Source of the DNA: CAYQEC01 sp964416425
GTDB taxonomy: Bacteria; Actinomycetota; Acidimicrobiia; Spongiisociales; UBA5794
Reading direction: 5' to 3'
Assembly: GCA_964416425.1 (NCBI GenBank)
Contig: CAYQEC010000012.1
Location: 1 to 64,000 of the forward strand
DNA: 64,000 nucleotides
Part shown: positions 42,094 through 51,620 of the stretch, in pieces
Position numbering within the stretch: position 1 is the stretch's first letter
Layout of the letters: the number at the start of each line of letters is the position of its first letter
Program-made: the position numbers and the translations under genes
Notes under the pieces: generated by a model
Seen by the model: only the letters and a program-made list of their open reading frames with translations
Database searches by the model: none
Told to the model about the DNA's origin: nothing

Positions 42094-43821
42094 TCATCCC
42101 GCGGCGAGACGCAAGACCCGGCCGTCGTTGACGAGCACGTAGAGGCGGTCGTGGCCGTCTACCCCGAAGCTGGTCACGTTGCCGACCGAGCCGAACTCGT
42201 CCCACCGCCGCTGCGACGTCACCCGTCCCTCGGCGTAGGTGAAGCTGTGGATCACCCCGGCGCACCAGTCCGAGTAGAAGTAGTGGCCGACCAGATCCGG
42301 CAGCTCGTCCCCCCGGTAGACGAAGCCGCCGGTGATGGAGCACCCGTCGTCGTGGCTGTATTCGAGCACCGGCAGCACCGTGCCGGTCGAGCTGCAGCCG
42401 GAGGAGGGCTGGTAGCAGTGGCTGCCCTCGAGGGTGTTCCAGCCGTAGTCGAGGCCGCCGGCGTCGGCCACCGCCACGTCGACCTCCTCCCAGTGGTCCT
42501 GGCCGACGTCGGCGATGAACAGCAGGTCGGTGACCGGGTCGAGCGCGAAGCGCCACGGGTTGCGGAGCCCGAAGGCCCACACCTCGTCGGCGCCCGCCGC
42601 GCTCCCCACGAACGGATTGTCAGGGGGAATCGTGTAGTTGCGGGCGAGGTCGGAGGGGAAGTCGTCGCCGTCGACGCCGATGCGCAGGATCGAGCCGTGG
42701 AGGTCGGTGGGGTCCTGGGCCCGGTCGTTGGGGTCCCCGGAGCCGCCGCCGTCGCCGAGCCCGAGCAGCAGGTTGCCGGAGGCGTCGAAGGTGATCATGC
42801 CCCCGTTGTGGTTGGAGGCGGGCTGATCGACGCCGAGGATGGCTCGGGCGGTCCCCGGGTCGGCGACGTCGGGGTCGGCCGACACCCGGTACTCGACGAC
42901 GCGGGAATCGCCGGCGGTGTCGGTGTAGGAGACGTAGAACCGCCCGTTGCCGGCGTAGTCGGGATGGAAGGCGAGGCCGAGCAGTCCCTGCTCGCTCCCG
43001 CTGCTCACCTGGCCGCTCAGGTCGAGGAACGCCCCGGATTGCACCGTGTCGCCGGCGACGATGCGGATCCGCCCACCCTTCTCGACGACGAAGAGCCGGT
43101 CGTCACCCGGCGGCGCCGTGGCGAAGACGGGCCGAGTCAGACCGGAGACGACCTCCTGGAGGGTGGGAACGGCCCGCGGCGGAGGCGTGATCGGGGTGAG
43201 GCCCTCGGCCCGGGCCAGGAAGCTGGCCATCTGGTCCCGCAGCACCGGGTCGTTCGGGCAGAAGCGCTCGTTGGCGGGCGGGTCGCATCCGAGGGTGACC
43301 CCGGCCGCCGCCAGCCGGTCGATGTCGCCCTCGAACACCGACCCGTCGTCGTCGACGAAACGGTCTCCTGCCCCGGGGTCGGTGTAGCCGTAGGCGCGGA
43401 CCAGGAAGGCGGCCATCTCGCCCCGGGTGACGGCCCGGGCGGGACAGTACGCGTCGTCGAGCGGCGGGTTGCAGCCCCGGGTGATCCCGGCCGCCGCCAG
43501 CCGGTCGATGTCGCCCTCGAAGAGCGACCCGTCGTCGTCGGTGAAGCGGTCGGGGGGGCCGGCGGGGAGATCGAGCGCCCGAACCAGAAACGCCGCCATC
43601 TCGCCCCGGGTCACCGCCCGGGAGGGGCAATAGCGATCGTTGGCGGGAGGGTTGCAGCCGCGGGTGATGCCGGCGGCGGCGATGGCCTCGATGGTGCCCT
43701 CGTGGACGTTGCCGTCGTCGTCGGCGAACGTCCCACCCGGGGGGAGCGTGTCGGCGAGAACGGGAGCGATCCCCGCGAGGAGGACGCTGGAGGCCAGCCA
43801 GAGCGCAGAGAGCCTTCTCAC
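42094..43821 (-). CDS. Secreted sugar-dehydrogenase-like propeller with three SLH-like modules
   Basis: 575 residues from GTG 43821, with signal peptide ending LADT. Here the three SLH-like modules come first (about 31-205). The rest is a glucose/sorbosone dehydrogenase (GSDH) six-bladed propeller: LTRPVFATAPPGDDRLFVVEKGGRI, EQGLLGLAFHPDYAGNGRFYVSY, SNHNGGMITFDASGNL and RNPWRFALDP. Soluble PQQ glucose dehydrogenases and related proteins share it. PQQ binding cannot be confirmed by eye. A TATCGT box lies eight bases before the start. Confidence 0.82.
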   Translation of the reverse strand: MRRLSALWLASSVLLAGIAPVLADTLPPGGTFADDDGNVHEGTIEAIAAAGITRGCNPPANDRYCPSRAVTRGEMAAFLVRALDLPAGPPDRFTDDDGSLFEGDIDRLAAAGITRGCNPPLDDAYCPARAVTRGEMAAFLVRAYGYTDPGAGDRFVDDDGSVFEGDIDRLAAAGVTLGCDPPANERFCPNDPVLRDQMASFLARAEGLTPITPPPRAVPTLQEVVSGLTRPVFATAPPGDDRLFVVEKGGRIRIVAGDTVQSGAFLDLSGQVSSGSEQGLLGLAFHPDYAGNGRFYVSYTDTAGDSRVVEYRVSADPDVADPGTARAILGVDQPASNHNGGMITFDASGNLLLGLGDGGGSGDPNDRAQDPTDLHGSILRIGVDGDDFPSDLARNYTIPPDNPFVGSAAGADEVWAFGLRNPWRFALDPVTDLLFIADVGQDHWEEVDVAVADAGGLDYGWNTLEGSHCYQPSSGCSSTGTVLPVLEYSHDDGCSITGGFVYRGDELPDLVGHYFYSDWCAGVIHSFTYAEGRVTSQRRWDEFGSVGNVTSFGVDGHDRLYVLVNDGRVLRLAAG

Positions 43822-43947
43822 CGGAAACGACGATACTCACGCCCCGCACCAATCTTGGAGATTCTTCTCTCCACCCGGCCGGATGGCCTCGGTGTCGTCT
43901 CGGCGGCACATGACTACATTGCCACCAGGAAGCGGGTGAACCCTGCG

Positions 43948-45624
43948 ATGAGCAGCCGCGATCGCCGTATCGACGAACTCGAACAACTCCTCCGCGACGA
44001 GCGAGCGCGCCGCGCCGCGGCGGAGCGGCGCGCCTCGGATCAGGCCGACAAGGCGGTGACGTGGCGGGAGCGGGCCGAGGAGCGGGCCGATCGCATCGAG
44101 CGGCTCCTCGCCGAGCGACGGCCCCGGCGGCGGAGGCGAAGCCGCGGCGGCACCCCCATCCCCGTCGCCACGTCGCGTCGTGCCACCTCCGGTGAGGCGG
44201 TTCCCACCCGGACCTCCTTCTCGCTTCCCTCGATCTCGGTGGCAACGGCGACCAGGACCCCGGGAATCGAAGCAACCCTGGACGCATTGGCGCCGACCCC
44301 TCTCGGCGAGGACCGGAACACGCTCGCCTCCGCCGACCTCGTCGTGGTCGAACCGGCCGCGCTGGCCACGCTCCCGACCGACCTGGTAACGGCGCTGCGG
44401 GAATGGGCGGCGCTCCCGGCCCGGCAGCCGCTCGTGGTCTGGTACGGCGACGGGCCCGACACAGCGGACAGCGACCTGCTCGCCTCCGCCGACCTGGTGC
44501 TCACGATCGACCCCGGTGGCGCAGCGCCCGACGGTGACCATACGCCTTCCTTCCTGGCCGCGTCGTTCGATCGGGCACGGCACAACCCGATCGGGCGCAG
44601 GTTCGACGCTGGCGGAGAACGGGAAGAGGTTGCCCGTGACGGCGTCCGGCTTCTCAACGGATCGGCCGGGCCGATTGCCGTCATCGAGGCTGAGGCATGC
44701 CTCGACACCCCCCCGCCGTGGCTGGTGACAATGGCGGCTTCCGGCATCCCGGTATGCCCCGGCGCTCTCGATGCCGCCCCGGATGCTCTCGCCCGGGCCG
44801 GAACCGCGGCGCGGCGCTGGGCGTATCGAGAGCATGCCCCGGAGGTGCGGGCTCGTCATCTCCTCGACCTCGCCGGGGTGGCGGCCCCCGATCCGCGACC
44901 CGCCGTAGCCGCCGTCCTCATCACCATGCGTCCGCACCGGCTCGAGCAAGCCCTCATCGGCGTCCTGGGGCAGACCTACCGGCCGGTCGAGGTGGTCATC
45001 GGCCTGCACGGCGCCGACAACGGGGCCGCGACCGAAGCCGCTCGGGTCATCGACCGGCTCGCCGTCGAGAGCATCCCCGTCACCCTTCTGCGCTTCTCAG
45101 AAGAGCGCAGTCTCGGAGAATGCCTCAACAACGCCATTGCGACCACCGGGGCGGAGATCATCGCCAAGATCGACGATGACGATGTCTACGGCGCGGCCCA
45201 TCTCGAAGACGGGGTCCATGCCCTCGGGTACTCGGGGGCCGGGGTGGTGGGCAAAGGCGCCCAGTTCACCTACGTGGAGAGCGAGGACGTCACTGTCTTG
45301 CGCCGGGCTCGGGAGGAGGAGTCATTCCTGGGCGGCTCCGTCACCGGAGCCTCGATGCTGATCCGGCGTGCCATCTGGGAGCAGGTGCGCTTTCCTCACC
45401 GGCCCCGCCAGGTCGATACCTTGTTCGGCCGGGGGGTGCGGCGCGCCGGGGAGCGGATCTACGCCAACTCCCGTTGGGAATTCTGTTACGTTCGCCTCGC
45501 CGGCGGCCACACCTGGTCAACCGGGCCAGAGTCCTTCCTCTCCGGCGCCGATGTGCAGTGGTCGGGGCTGGTCCCGTCTCGTGTCGCCGTGCCGGACCTG
45601 CGTCCGCCGGGTGACGGGCGATGA
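43948..45624 (+). CDS. Family 2-type glycosyltransferase with N-terminal coiled coil
   Basis: 558 residues. Residues 1-65 are a highly charged heptad-rich helix (many Arg and Glu), then an Arg cluster RRRRRSR. A middle region (about 100-300) has no recognised domain. The GT2-like domain begins near 315 (VAAVLITMRPHRLEQAL), followed by QTYRPVEVVIGLHGAD and the metal/nucleotide motif AKIDDDDVYG, without membrane helices. ATG 43948 is taken. GTG 43936, preceded by AGGA, is an alternative. It overlaps the next gene by four bases, starting a run of surface-glycan transferases. Confidence 0.75.
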   Translation: MSSRDRRIDELEQLLRDERARRAAAERRASDQADKAVTWRERAEERADRIERLLAERRPRRRRRSRGGTPIPVATSRRATSGEAVPTRTSFSLPSISVATATRTPGIEATLDALAPTPLGEDRNTLASADLVVVEPAALATLPTDLVTALREWAALPARQPLVVWYGDGPDTADSDLLASADLVLTIDPGGAAPDGDHTPSFLAASFDRARHNPIGRRFDAGGEREEVARDGVRLLNGSAGPIAVIEAEACLDTPPPWLVTMAASGIPVCPGALDAAPDALARAGTAARRWAYREHAPEVRARHLLDLAGVAAPDPRPAVAAVLITMRPHRLEQALIGVLGQTYRPVEVVIGLHGADNGAATEAARVIDRLAVESIPVTLLRFSEERSLGECLNNAIATTGAEIIAKIDDDDVYGAAHLEDGVHALGYSGAGVVGKGAQFTYVESEDVTVLRRAREEESFLGGSVTGASMLIRRAIWEQVRFPHRPRQVDTLFGRGVRRAGERIYANSRWEFCYVRLAGGHTWSTGPESFLSGADVQWSGLVPSRVAVPDLRPPGDGR

Positions 45625-47210
45625 GCATCGCCGGGAGCCTGCGGCGGCTGCTGAGACGACTGAAGGACCTGCTGCGGCGCCCGGCCGGTGCCTCCAAGCT
45701 GCCGTCGCCCCCGCCACCACCCCGCCCGCGACCGCAGCGGCCTCGTCTCCCACCTCGCTCCCCCTCCATCGGTGCTCGTTTCACGATCTCGATCGCCCTT
45801 CAGAGCGGGGTGGACGATGCACTCGTCGCCGTGCTCGACGCCCTCCCCCGGGTCAGACTCCTGCGCCCCGCCGCTGGGCCGGCGATTTCGCCCGACGGTG
45901 CCGACGTCGTCCTCCTCTCCGCCGACCGCCGGCAGGCAGGGGCCGGGCCCGATCCAACCGATCCTGCCGCGACGTGGCTGACGGTGGCCGCCTCCACTCC
46001 GCCCGCACCCGAGGTGGTGCCACGACGGGACGATGTCGAAGCCTTCCTGTTCGACGACGAGGACACGAGAGGCTCCTGGGAGCGGACATTCGGCGATCTC
46101 GCGGGCCGGGCCTGGTGTTTCGCCGAGCGGGATGGCCGGCAGCTGCATGACTCCGTCGGATCCATGATCGATCGCCTCTACCCGATCCATCCTCTGCCGG
46201 CGGTACGGCGGGTGGGCGTCATCGGGTACAACCTGAAGTTCTTCGACCCCATCGCCACCCACCTCGCCCGTATCCCCGGCATCGACGTCCTCATCGACAG
46301 GTGGCCCGTCTTCGCGGCGTCCCCGACCACCGTCACCGACGACGTCATCGAACAATGCGACGTGGTGGTCGCCGAGTGGTGTGGCCCCAACGCGGTCTAC
46401 GCCAGCAGGGTGAAACGACCCGGCCAGCGGCTCGTCGTCCGGCTCCATCGCTTCGAGCTCGACACCCCGCACTGGCGCGACGTCGAGATCGAGAACGTCG
46501 ACGTCGTCGTCACGGTCGGCCCGTACTACCGGCGGCAGGTGCTCGATGTGACCGGATGGCCACCGGAACGGGTGATCACCGTCCCCAATCTGATCGACGA
46601 CCTCCAGCTCGACAGGCCGAAGCACCATGACGCCCAGTTCAACGTCGGCCTGCTGGGAGCGTCGTCGTCCCGCAAGCGGCTCGATCTGGCGGTCGACGTG
46701 ATCGAAGCGGTGAGACGGCAGGACCCCCGGTTCCGGCTTCTCGTGAAGACCACCATGCCGGCGGATGAGAAATGGGCATGGAGCGACCCTGCCGAACGTG
46801 CCTACTTCGACGACCTGTCTCCTCGCCTCGAGCATCCCTCGGTTCGTGACGCGGTCGAGTTCGTGCCGTTCGGCCCCGACGTCGCAGCATGGTTCCGCAC
46901 CGTCGGCTTCATCCTCTCCACCAGCGCCGACGAGAGCTTCCACCTGGCGCCGGCGGAGGGTATGGCATCGAGGACGGTGCCGCTGGTGCGCGATTGGCCG
47001 GGCGCGGTCGACATCTACGGTCCCGACTGGGTGATTCCCGAGCCCGAGGCGATGGCGGAGCGCATCCTGCAACTCGGCAGCGATCCCGCGGCATGGTCGA
47101 GCGCCGGGGAACGGGCACGCCGCGAGGCTGTAACGCGATTCGGATTCGCCCCCGTGGTCGATCGCTGGATCCGGCTCCTCGACCCCGGTTCCGCGGCCAC
47201 GCACCGGTAA
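45621..47210 (+). CDS. GT-B glycosyltransferase
   Basis: 529 residues. The N-terminal 60 are basic and Pro-rich. The GT-B fold is seen from VRRVGVIGYNLKFFDPIATHL (about 194), an acceptor-domain end VVVTVGPYYRRQVLD, then the donor domain FNVGLLGASSSRKRLDLAVDV, FVPFGPDVAAWFRTVGFILSTS and ESFHLAPAEGMASRTVPLV. The EGMASRTVP stretch is the usual GT4/GT1 nucleotide-sugar contact. It starts at ATG 45621, overlapping the previous stop. Confidence 0.75.
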   Translation: MSIAGSLRRLLRRLKDLLRRPAGASKLPSPPPPPRPRPQRPRLPPRSPSIGARFTISIALQSGVDDALVAVLDALPRVRLLRPAAGPAISPDGADVVLLSADRRQAGAGPDPTDPAATWLTVAASTPPAPEVVPRRDDVEAFLFDDEDTRGSWERTFGDLAGRAWCFAERDGRQLHDSVGSMIDRLYPIHPLPAVRRVGVIGYNLKFFDPIATHLARIPGIDVLIDRWPVFAASPTTVTDDVIEQCDVVVAEWCGPNAVYASRVKRPGQRLVVRLHRFELDTPHWRDVEIENVDVVVTVGPYYRRQVLDVTGWPPERVITVPNLIDDLQLDRPKHHDAQFNVGLLGASSSRKRLDLAVDVIEAVRRQDPRFRLLVKTTMPADEKWAWSDPAERAYFDDLSPRLEHPSVRDAVEFVPFGPDVAAWFRTVGFILSTSADESFHLAPAEGMASRTVPLVRDWPGAVDIYGPDWVIPEPEAMAERILQLGSDPAAWSSAGERARREAVTRFGFAPVVDRWIRLLDPGSAATHR

Positions 47211-47221
47211 CATCTGCGGGC

Positions 47222-48979
47222 ATGCGAGTCTGCCTCGTCTCCCACACCGACGTCGCCCGCAGCCCGCGGGCGCGGGCTCTCGCCCGCAGCCTGGTTCGCG
47301 CCGGGCATGAAGTGGTGGCCGTCTGTGGCGGGTCACACCATGCCGCCTTGCCGGGATTCGACATCCGGCGGATCCCGAGCCGGTTTCCCTCGGGGTGGGG
47401 ACCGGTGGGCTGGGTCCTTCGGCGACTGCAGCCGCCGGCCCTCCGCCGGTTGCTCTTCGATCGATTCCTGGAGCGAGCGACACGGCGCGTCGGCGCCTCG
47501 CTCCTGTACCCGATGGACCGACGTGACGTGTCGGTCGCGACGCGAGCGGCCGGAGTAGCAGGTGCCGTCATCACCGCGCCTCATTGGCCTGATGCGGGAC
47601 CGCGGGACATCGTCCGCCTCGCACCTCGGGACGCACGTTGGAGCTCGTCGCCGGCCGGCCCTTCGACCACTCGCTCCACACTCGCCCCCCGCACCACGTC
47701 GTGTGAGGGGGACCGGCATCGAGGGCTCCGCATAGCCCTCATCTACCGCCACACCACCACCAGCCCGGGTCGGTACCTCGAGGCCGCCATGCGACGTGCC
47801 GGCATCACTGTCGTCGAGGGCGACGCCGCGCTGGATTGGGATACCATTCCCCCGGATACCGCGGCGGCGGTATTCGTCGAGAGCCCGTACCCGGCGGCGG
47901 AGGTGCGCGGCCACAATCCCGGTATCCCGGTGCTGTTCTGGGTCCATCACGGCGAGCATCACCTGGCGACGAATCTCCGGCTGGCGGACCGCTACCGCGC
48001 CGATGCGGTGCTCATGGCACACAGCTGGCACCTGGCGCACCGCTTCCCGGTGCCGGTGCATCGTTTCCCGTTCGCGGTGGCGCCCGAGCTCGCCCGCGCC
48101 GGGATCCCGTTCGAGCAGCGCCGTTTCGACATCGCCATGGTGGGCGCCGGCGTCGCGGCCGACGGGGGTCGCTACAACCGGCGCGGGCGCCTGGTGAAGG
48201 CCCTCGAAGCTGCGTTTCCCACCACGTCAGCCTTCCACTACGGGATCCCGCCGGACGAGATGGCCGACCTCTACGGCAACAGCCGCGTCGTGCTCAACGA
48301 GGGCGGAGATCGCCATCATCCGATCACGATGCGGGTCTTCGAGGCGATCGGCGCCGGGGCATTGCTGCTCACCGACCCGGCGCCCGGCCTGGATCTCCTG
48401 TTCGACCCGGCTTGGCACTACGAGCTCGTCGGTGACGATGTCGCCGCCCAGGTCGGCGACCTCCTCGCCCGGGTCGACACCCCGCGGCGAGCGGAGGACG
48501 CTCGACGCCACGCCATGGATCACCACCGCTACGACCACCGCGTCAACGAGCTGGTTGAAATCGTGAAAGAGACGTCCCGAGTTGCGAGACCGCCCGCTCC
48601 TGACCTGGGCGACCTCGCCCGCGCGGTCCACGCCGACGTGGAGGTGGACGAAGTCCTGATGTTCGGCGCCGCCGAGGCCGCCGCCGAGCTGACCGACCGC
48701 GTCGTGTGGCGCGGTGAGCAGCTGGACCCGGTGGGTAGGACCGACCAGGTGGACGCGGTCGTGATCGGGGCCGACTCCGACGTCGCTTTCGAGCGGGCAA
48801 TTGCCGCCGCCCGTCGTTACGTGTACGTGGAGGGCCGCACCGCAGCTTCCGTCGCCCGGCAAGTGCGTGCCCTTCGCCCCGACGCCGAGATCACCTCCTG
48901 GGGTTCGGTGGTGAGGGTGGCGCTACCCGCCTCCGGCTATCAGGTCCGCCCCGCGAACCATCCCCTGGCGGGTTCCTGA
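47222..48979 (+). CDS. Glycosyltransferase with CgeB-like domain
   Basis: 585 residues from ATG 47222. The first 95 residues look like the start of a GT4 acceptor domain (MRVCLVSHTDVARSPRAR). From about 175 (LRIALIYRHTTTSPGRYLEAA) it resembles CgeB/DUF3880-type transferases: PVLFWVHHGEHHLATN, a YGIPPDEMADLYGNSRVVLNEGG segment and ITMRVFEAIGAGALLLTDPA. The C-terminal 120 residues resemble no family I know. One base of its stop is shared with the next gene's start. Confidence 0.7.
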   Translation: MRVCLVSHTDVARSPRARALARSLVRAGHEVVAVCGGSHHAALPGFDIRRIPSRFPSGWGPVGWVLRRLQPPALRRLLFDRFLERATRRVGASLLYPMDRRDVSVATRAAGVAGAVITAPHWPDAGPRDIVRLAPRDARWSSSPAGPSTTRSTLAPRTTSCEGDRHRGLRIALIYRHTTTSPGRYLEAAMRRAGITVVEGDAALDWDTIPPDTAAAVFVESPYPAAEVRGHNPGIPVLFWVHHGEHHLATNLRLADRYRADAVLMAHSWHLAHRFPVPVHRFPFAVAPELARAGIPFEQRRFDIAMVGAGVAADGGRYNRRGRLVKALEAAFPTTSAFHYGIPPDEMADLYGNSRVVLNEGGDRHHPITMRVFEAIGAGALLLTDPAPGLDLLFDPAWHYELVGDDVAAQVGDLLARVDTPRRAEDARRHAMDHHRYDHRVNELVEIVKETSRVARPPAPDLGDLARAVHADVEVDEVLMFGAAEAAAELTDRVVWRGEQLDPVGRTDQVDAVVIGADSDVAFERAIAAARRYVYVEGRTAASVARQVRALRPDAEITSWGSVVRVALPASGYQVRPANHPLAGS

Positions 48980-51543
48980 TGAAGCCACCTCTCCCCCCCC
49001 ACGTCGCACCGGAGAACGACTACCGCGGCATCGCCGAGCTGCCCTCGGCCGGTGATCCTCGTCTGGCGGTGGTGGTGCCCGTCCACAACCGGGTGGCGCT
49101 GCTCGACCGCACCCTGGCCGGGCTCGTTGCCCAGCGCTACCGCGAGTTCGAGGTGGTGGTCGTCGACGACGGATCGGATGAGGACGTCGCGGCGGTCGCT
49201 GCGTCCCATGCCGATCGGATCCCGGTGCGGGTGGAACGCCAGGAGCGGGACGGTTTTGGGGCCCCCCGGGCCCGCAATCGGGGAGCGGGCGCCACCGACG
49301 CCGACGTGGTCGTGTTCCTCGACGCAGACTGCATCCCGGGTCCGGAGTTCCTCGAGTGGCATGCGTTCTGGCATGCCCGAGCGGGCAACGTCGTCGTCGC
49401 CGGAACCCGGGTGCCGCTCGATTCGACGCCGCTCACTCCCGGAGGCATCGCCGCCGGTACCGCCGATCTGGCGGGAACGGCCGGGGCCGATCCGGACCCG
49501 GCCGGAGGCACGCTACCCGGCGACTGGCGCCGGGTGATCTACCGACGGTCCAAGCGGCTCATGCTCGGTGATGCCGCCTTCCGGAGCGGCCTCTCCTCCA
49601 ACCTCTCGGTGTCGCGCCGCAACTTCGACGCCGTCGGCGGCTTCTCGCCACACTTCCGGTCGTGGGGCGGAGAGGACACCGAGTTGACCTGGCGCCTCTG
49701 GAACGGCGGCCTGTTCGTGGTTCCCGAGAATCGGGCGATCGCCTACCACCAGATCCAGCTCGACGACCACGCCCCCGGCGGCCGCGAAGCCGCCCGCCGC
49801 CGCTCGCTCGCCCTCATGGCCGACCTGGTGCCCCATCCCTTCTACCGCAAGGTCGCGACCCCGTTCGCCTCGGTGCCGAAGGTGACCTGGGTGGCATCGG
49901 TGGCGACGGAGGAGGAAGCCGCCCGGGTGTGGGCGGAGACGTCGCGGGCGACCTATCCCGATGCCGAGCTCGTCCTGACAGGGCCGGATACGGCACTCGG
50001 TTTCCTCGCCTCGGCTGCCGACGTGTCCGGCCGGCTCACCTTGCTGGACGAGACCGCCGGTCTCGAGGCGGCCGTCCGGGCCGCCCGCGGCGAGATCGTG
50101 GTGCTGCTCGACGGCCGGGCCCGGATCGACCGGCGCCTCCTGGAGCGGGTGGTCGCCCGCTTCGACCGCGACCCGAGAACGGCCGCGGTGCGCTGTGCCT
50201 ACCGCCTCGCCGGGGGGCGCCAGTACCGCCGCCTCGACGATCTGCTGGCGGTCGATGGTGAGCTGGGGCGCTTCGGGATCCCGATCTTCGGGGCGATCCG
50301 GCGCCGCGAACTGCTCAAGGATCCCGGCCGCCTCACTACCCCGCTGGAAGCCTGGTCGGCGGCGCTGGAGCGGAGCCGGGTCGAATTGCTCATCAACGAT
50401 CACGCCACGGTGGCCGAGGAGGCGGCGGTCCCGGCCCGCCTCGTCCGGCCCCGCGACCTGCTGGCGACCGGGCCTCGGGAGACCGCCACGGCGGGCCGGC
50501 GTGTGATACGGGCGGCACGACGACGGGTACGACACGAGGCTGCACCACCATCGGCGGTGGCGCCACCGGACGAGGCGGTCCGGGTCTCCTACATCGGTTT
50601 TACTGGGAAGGAGAACCTCGGCGACGAGGCCGTGCTCGCAGCGGTGCGCCATCTGTTCCCGTGGGCGACCATCGAGCGCGACCTCCCCGATCCACGGGTC
50701 CTGATGGTCGGCGGCGGCACCCTCATCAACGGCAGGCACTACTACCTCACCCGGGTCCTTCGCAACGACTCCCCCGGCCTGGAGCGAATCCTGCTCGGCA
50801 CCGGGGTGCGCAACCCTGAGTTCTGGGGCGTCACCGAGCCGATGGAGGAATGGAAGGCGTTCATCGACTCGGCGCTCTACGCCGGGGTGCGGGGTCCCGA
50901 CTCGGTGCGCCACCTCGCGACGCTGGGGGTGGTCACCGGCATCGACGTCTTCGGTGATCCCGCCCTGTCACTCCCTCGCCCGCCCGATGTCGAGCCGACC
51001 CCGGGACGGGTCGTGGTGTGTCCCGTCTTCACCGACGGGAACCTCTGGGGTGGGGACGACACCGCCGTGTTCGACGCGCTGGCCTCTCTCATCCGGCGGC
51101 TCCGGGATGAGGGTCGCGAGGTGGCAATGATGTCGGCGTTCCCGGCCGACGACCGCTGGCTCATCGAGATCATGCGCCGTGCCGGCGCCCCCGGCCTGCC
51201 GTACCTCCCCGGGTACGCCGACCTCGACGAGACGTTGCGGTGGCTCGCCGCCGCCGACCTCGTCGTGGGTGAGCGTCTCCACGCCTCGATCCTGGCGGCG
51301 GTCTGCGGGACCCCGTTCGTGGCCGTCGAGTACCGGCCCAAGATCCGCGATTTCGCCCGTTCCGTTGGGATGGAGCAGGCGGTCGTGCGCAGCGACGAGA
51401 TGGGGCGGCTCGACGAGGTGGTGACGTGGGCGCTGGCCGAACGCGACACGATCGCCGCCGACCTCACCGGCGCGGTCGACACGATCCGCCGCCACCAGGC
51501 GGACGTCGTCGCCGAGCTTCACGAACGGCTCACGGAGGAGTGA
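48979..51543 (+). CDS. GT2 glycosyltransferase fused to polysaccharide pyruvyl transferase (CsaB-like)
   Basis: 854 residues, three parts. Residues about 30-270: a GT2 domain (LAVVVPVHNRVALLDRTLAGL, VVVDDGSDEDV, VVFLDADCIPGP, GGEDTELTWRLWNGG). Residues about 300-450: a second, incomplete GT-A-like domain (VVLLDGRARIDRRLLERV). Residues about 534-850: a polysaccharide pyruvyl-transferase domain with IGFTGKENLGDEAVLAA, VLMVGGGTLING and VVGERLHASILAAVCGTP. CsaB-type enzymes put pyruvyl ketals on wall-glycan ManNAc, the ligand of SLH domains. The fusion suggests one protein adds and modifies the same sugar. Confidence 0.82.
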   Translation: MKPPLPPHVAPENDYRGIAELPSAGDPRLAVVVPVHNRVALLDRTLAGLVAQRYREFEVVVVDDGSDEDVAAVAASHADRIPVRVERQERDGFGAPRARNRGAGATDADVVVFLDADCIPGPEFLEWHAFWHARAGNVVVAGTRVPLDSTPLTPGGIAAGTADLAGTAGADPDPAGGTLPGDWRRVIYRRSKRLMLGDAAFRSGLSSNLSVSRRNFDAVGGFSPHFRSWGGEDTELTWRLWNGGLFVVPENRAIAYHQIQLDDHAPGGREAARRRSLALMADLVPHPFYRKVATPFASVPKVTWVASVATEEEAARVWAETSRATYPDAELVLTGPDTALGFLASAADVSGRLTLLDETAGLEAAVRAARGEIVVLLDGRARIDRRLLERVVARFDRDPRTAAVRCAYRLAGGRQYRRLDDLLAVDGELGRFGIPIFGAIRRRELLKDPGRLTTPLEAWSAALERSRVELLINDHATVAEEAAVPARLVRPRDLLATGPRETATAGRRVIRAARRRVRHEAAPPSAVAPPDEAVRVSYIGFTGKENLGDEAVLAAVRHLFPWATIERDLPDPRVLMVGGGTLINGRHYYLTRVLRNDSPGLERILLGTGVRNPEFWGVTEPMEEWKAFIDSALYAGVRGPDSVRHLATLGVVTGIDVFGDPALSLPRPPDVEPTPGRVVVCPVFTDGNLWGGDDTAVFDALASLIRRLRDEGREVAMMSAFPADDRWLIEIMRRAGAPGLPYLPGYADLDETLRWLAAADLVVGERLHASILAAVCGTPFVAVEYRPKIRDFARSVGMEQAVVRSDEMGRLDEVVTWALAERDTIAADLTGAVDTIRRHQADVVAELHERLTEE

Positions 51544-51620
51544 CGCCGGCGGCGGGTCACGGAACCGGATCGAGAGGCGCGATCGCCGCTAGCCTCGCGG
51601 ATCACGCCAGTGGGGACGCC

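Noticed and set aside
42082..43947. Possible 622-residue extension of the glycosyltransferase at 43948
   Set aside because: It is antisense to the SLH-like sugar-dehydrogenase gene. A normal start with charged helix lies at 43948.
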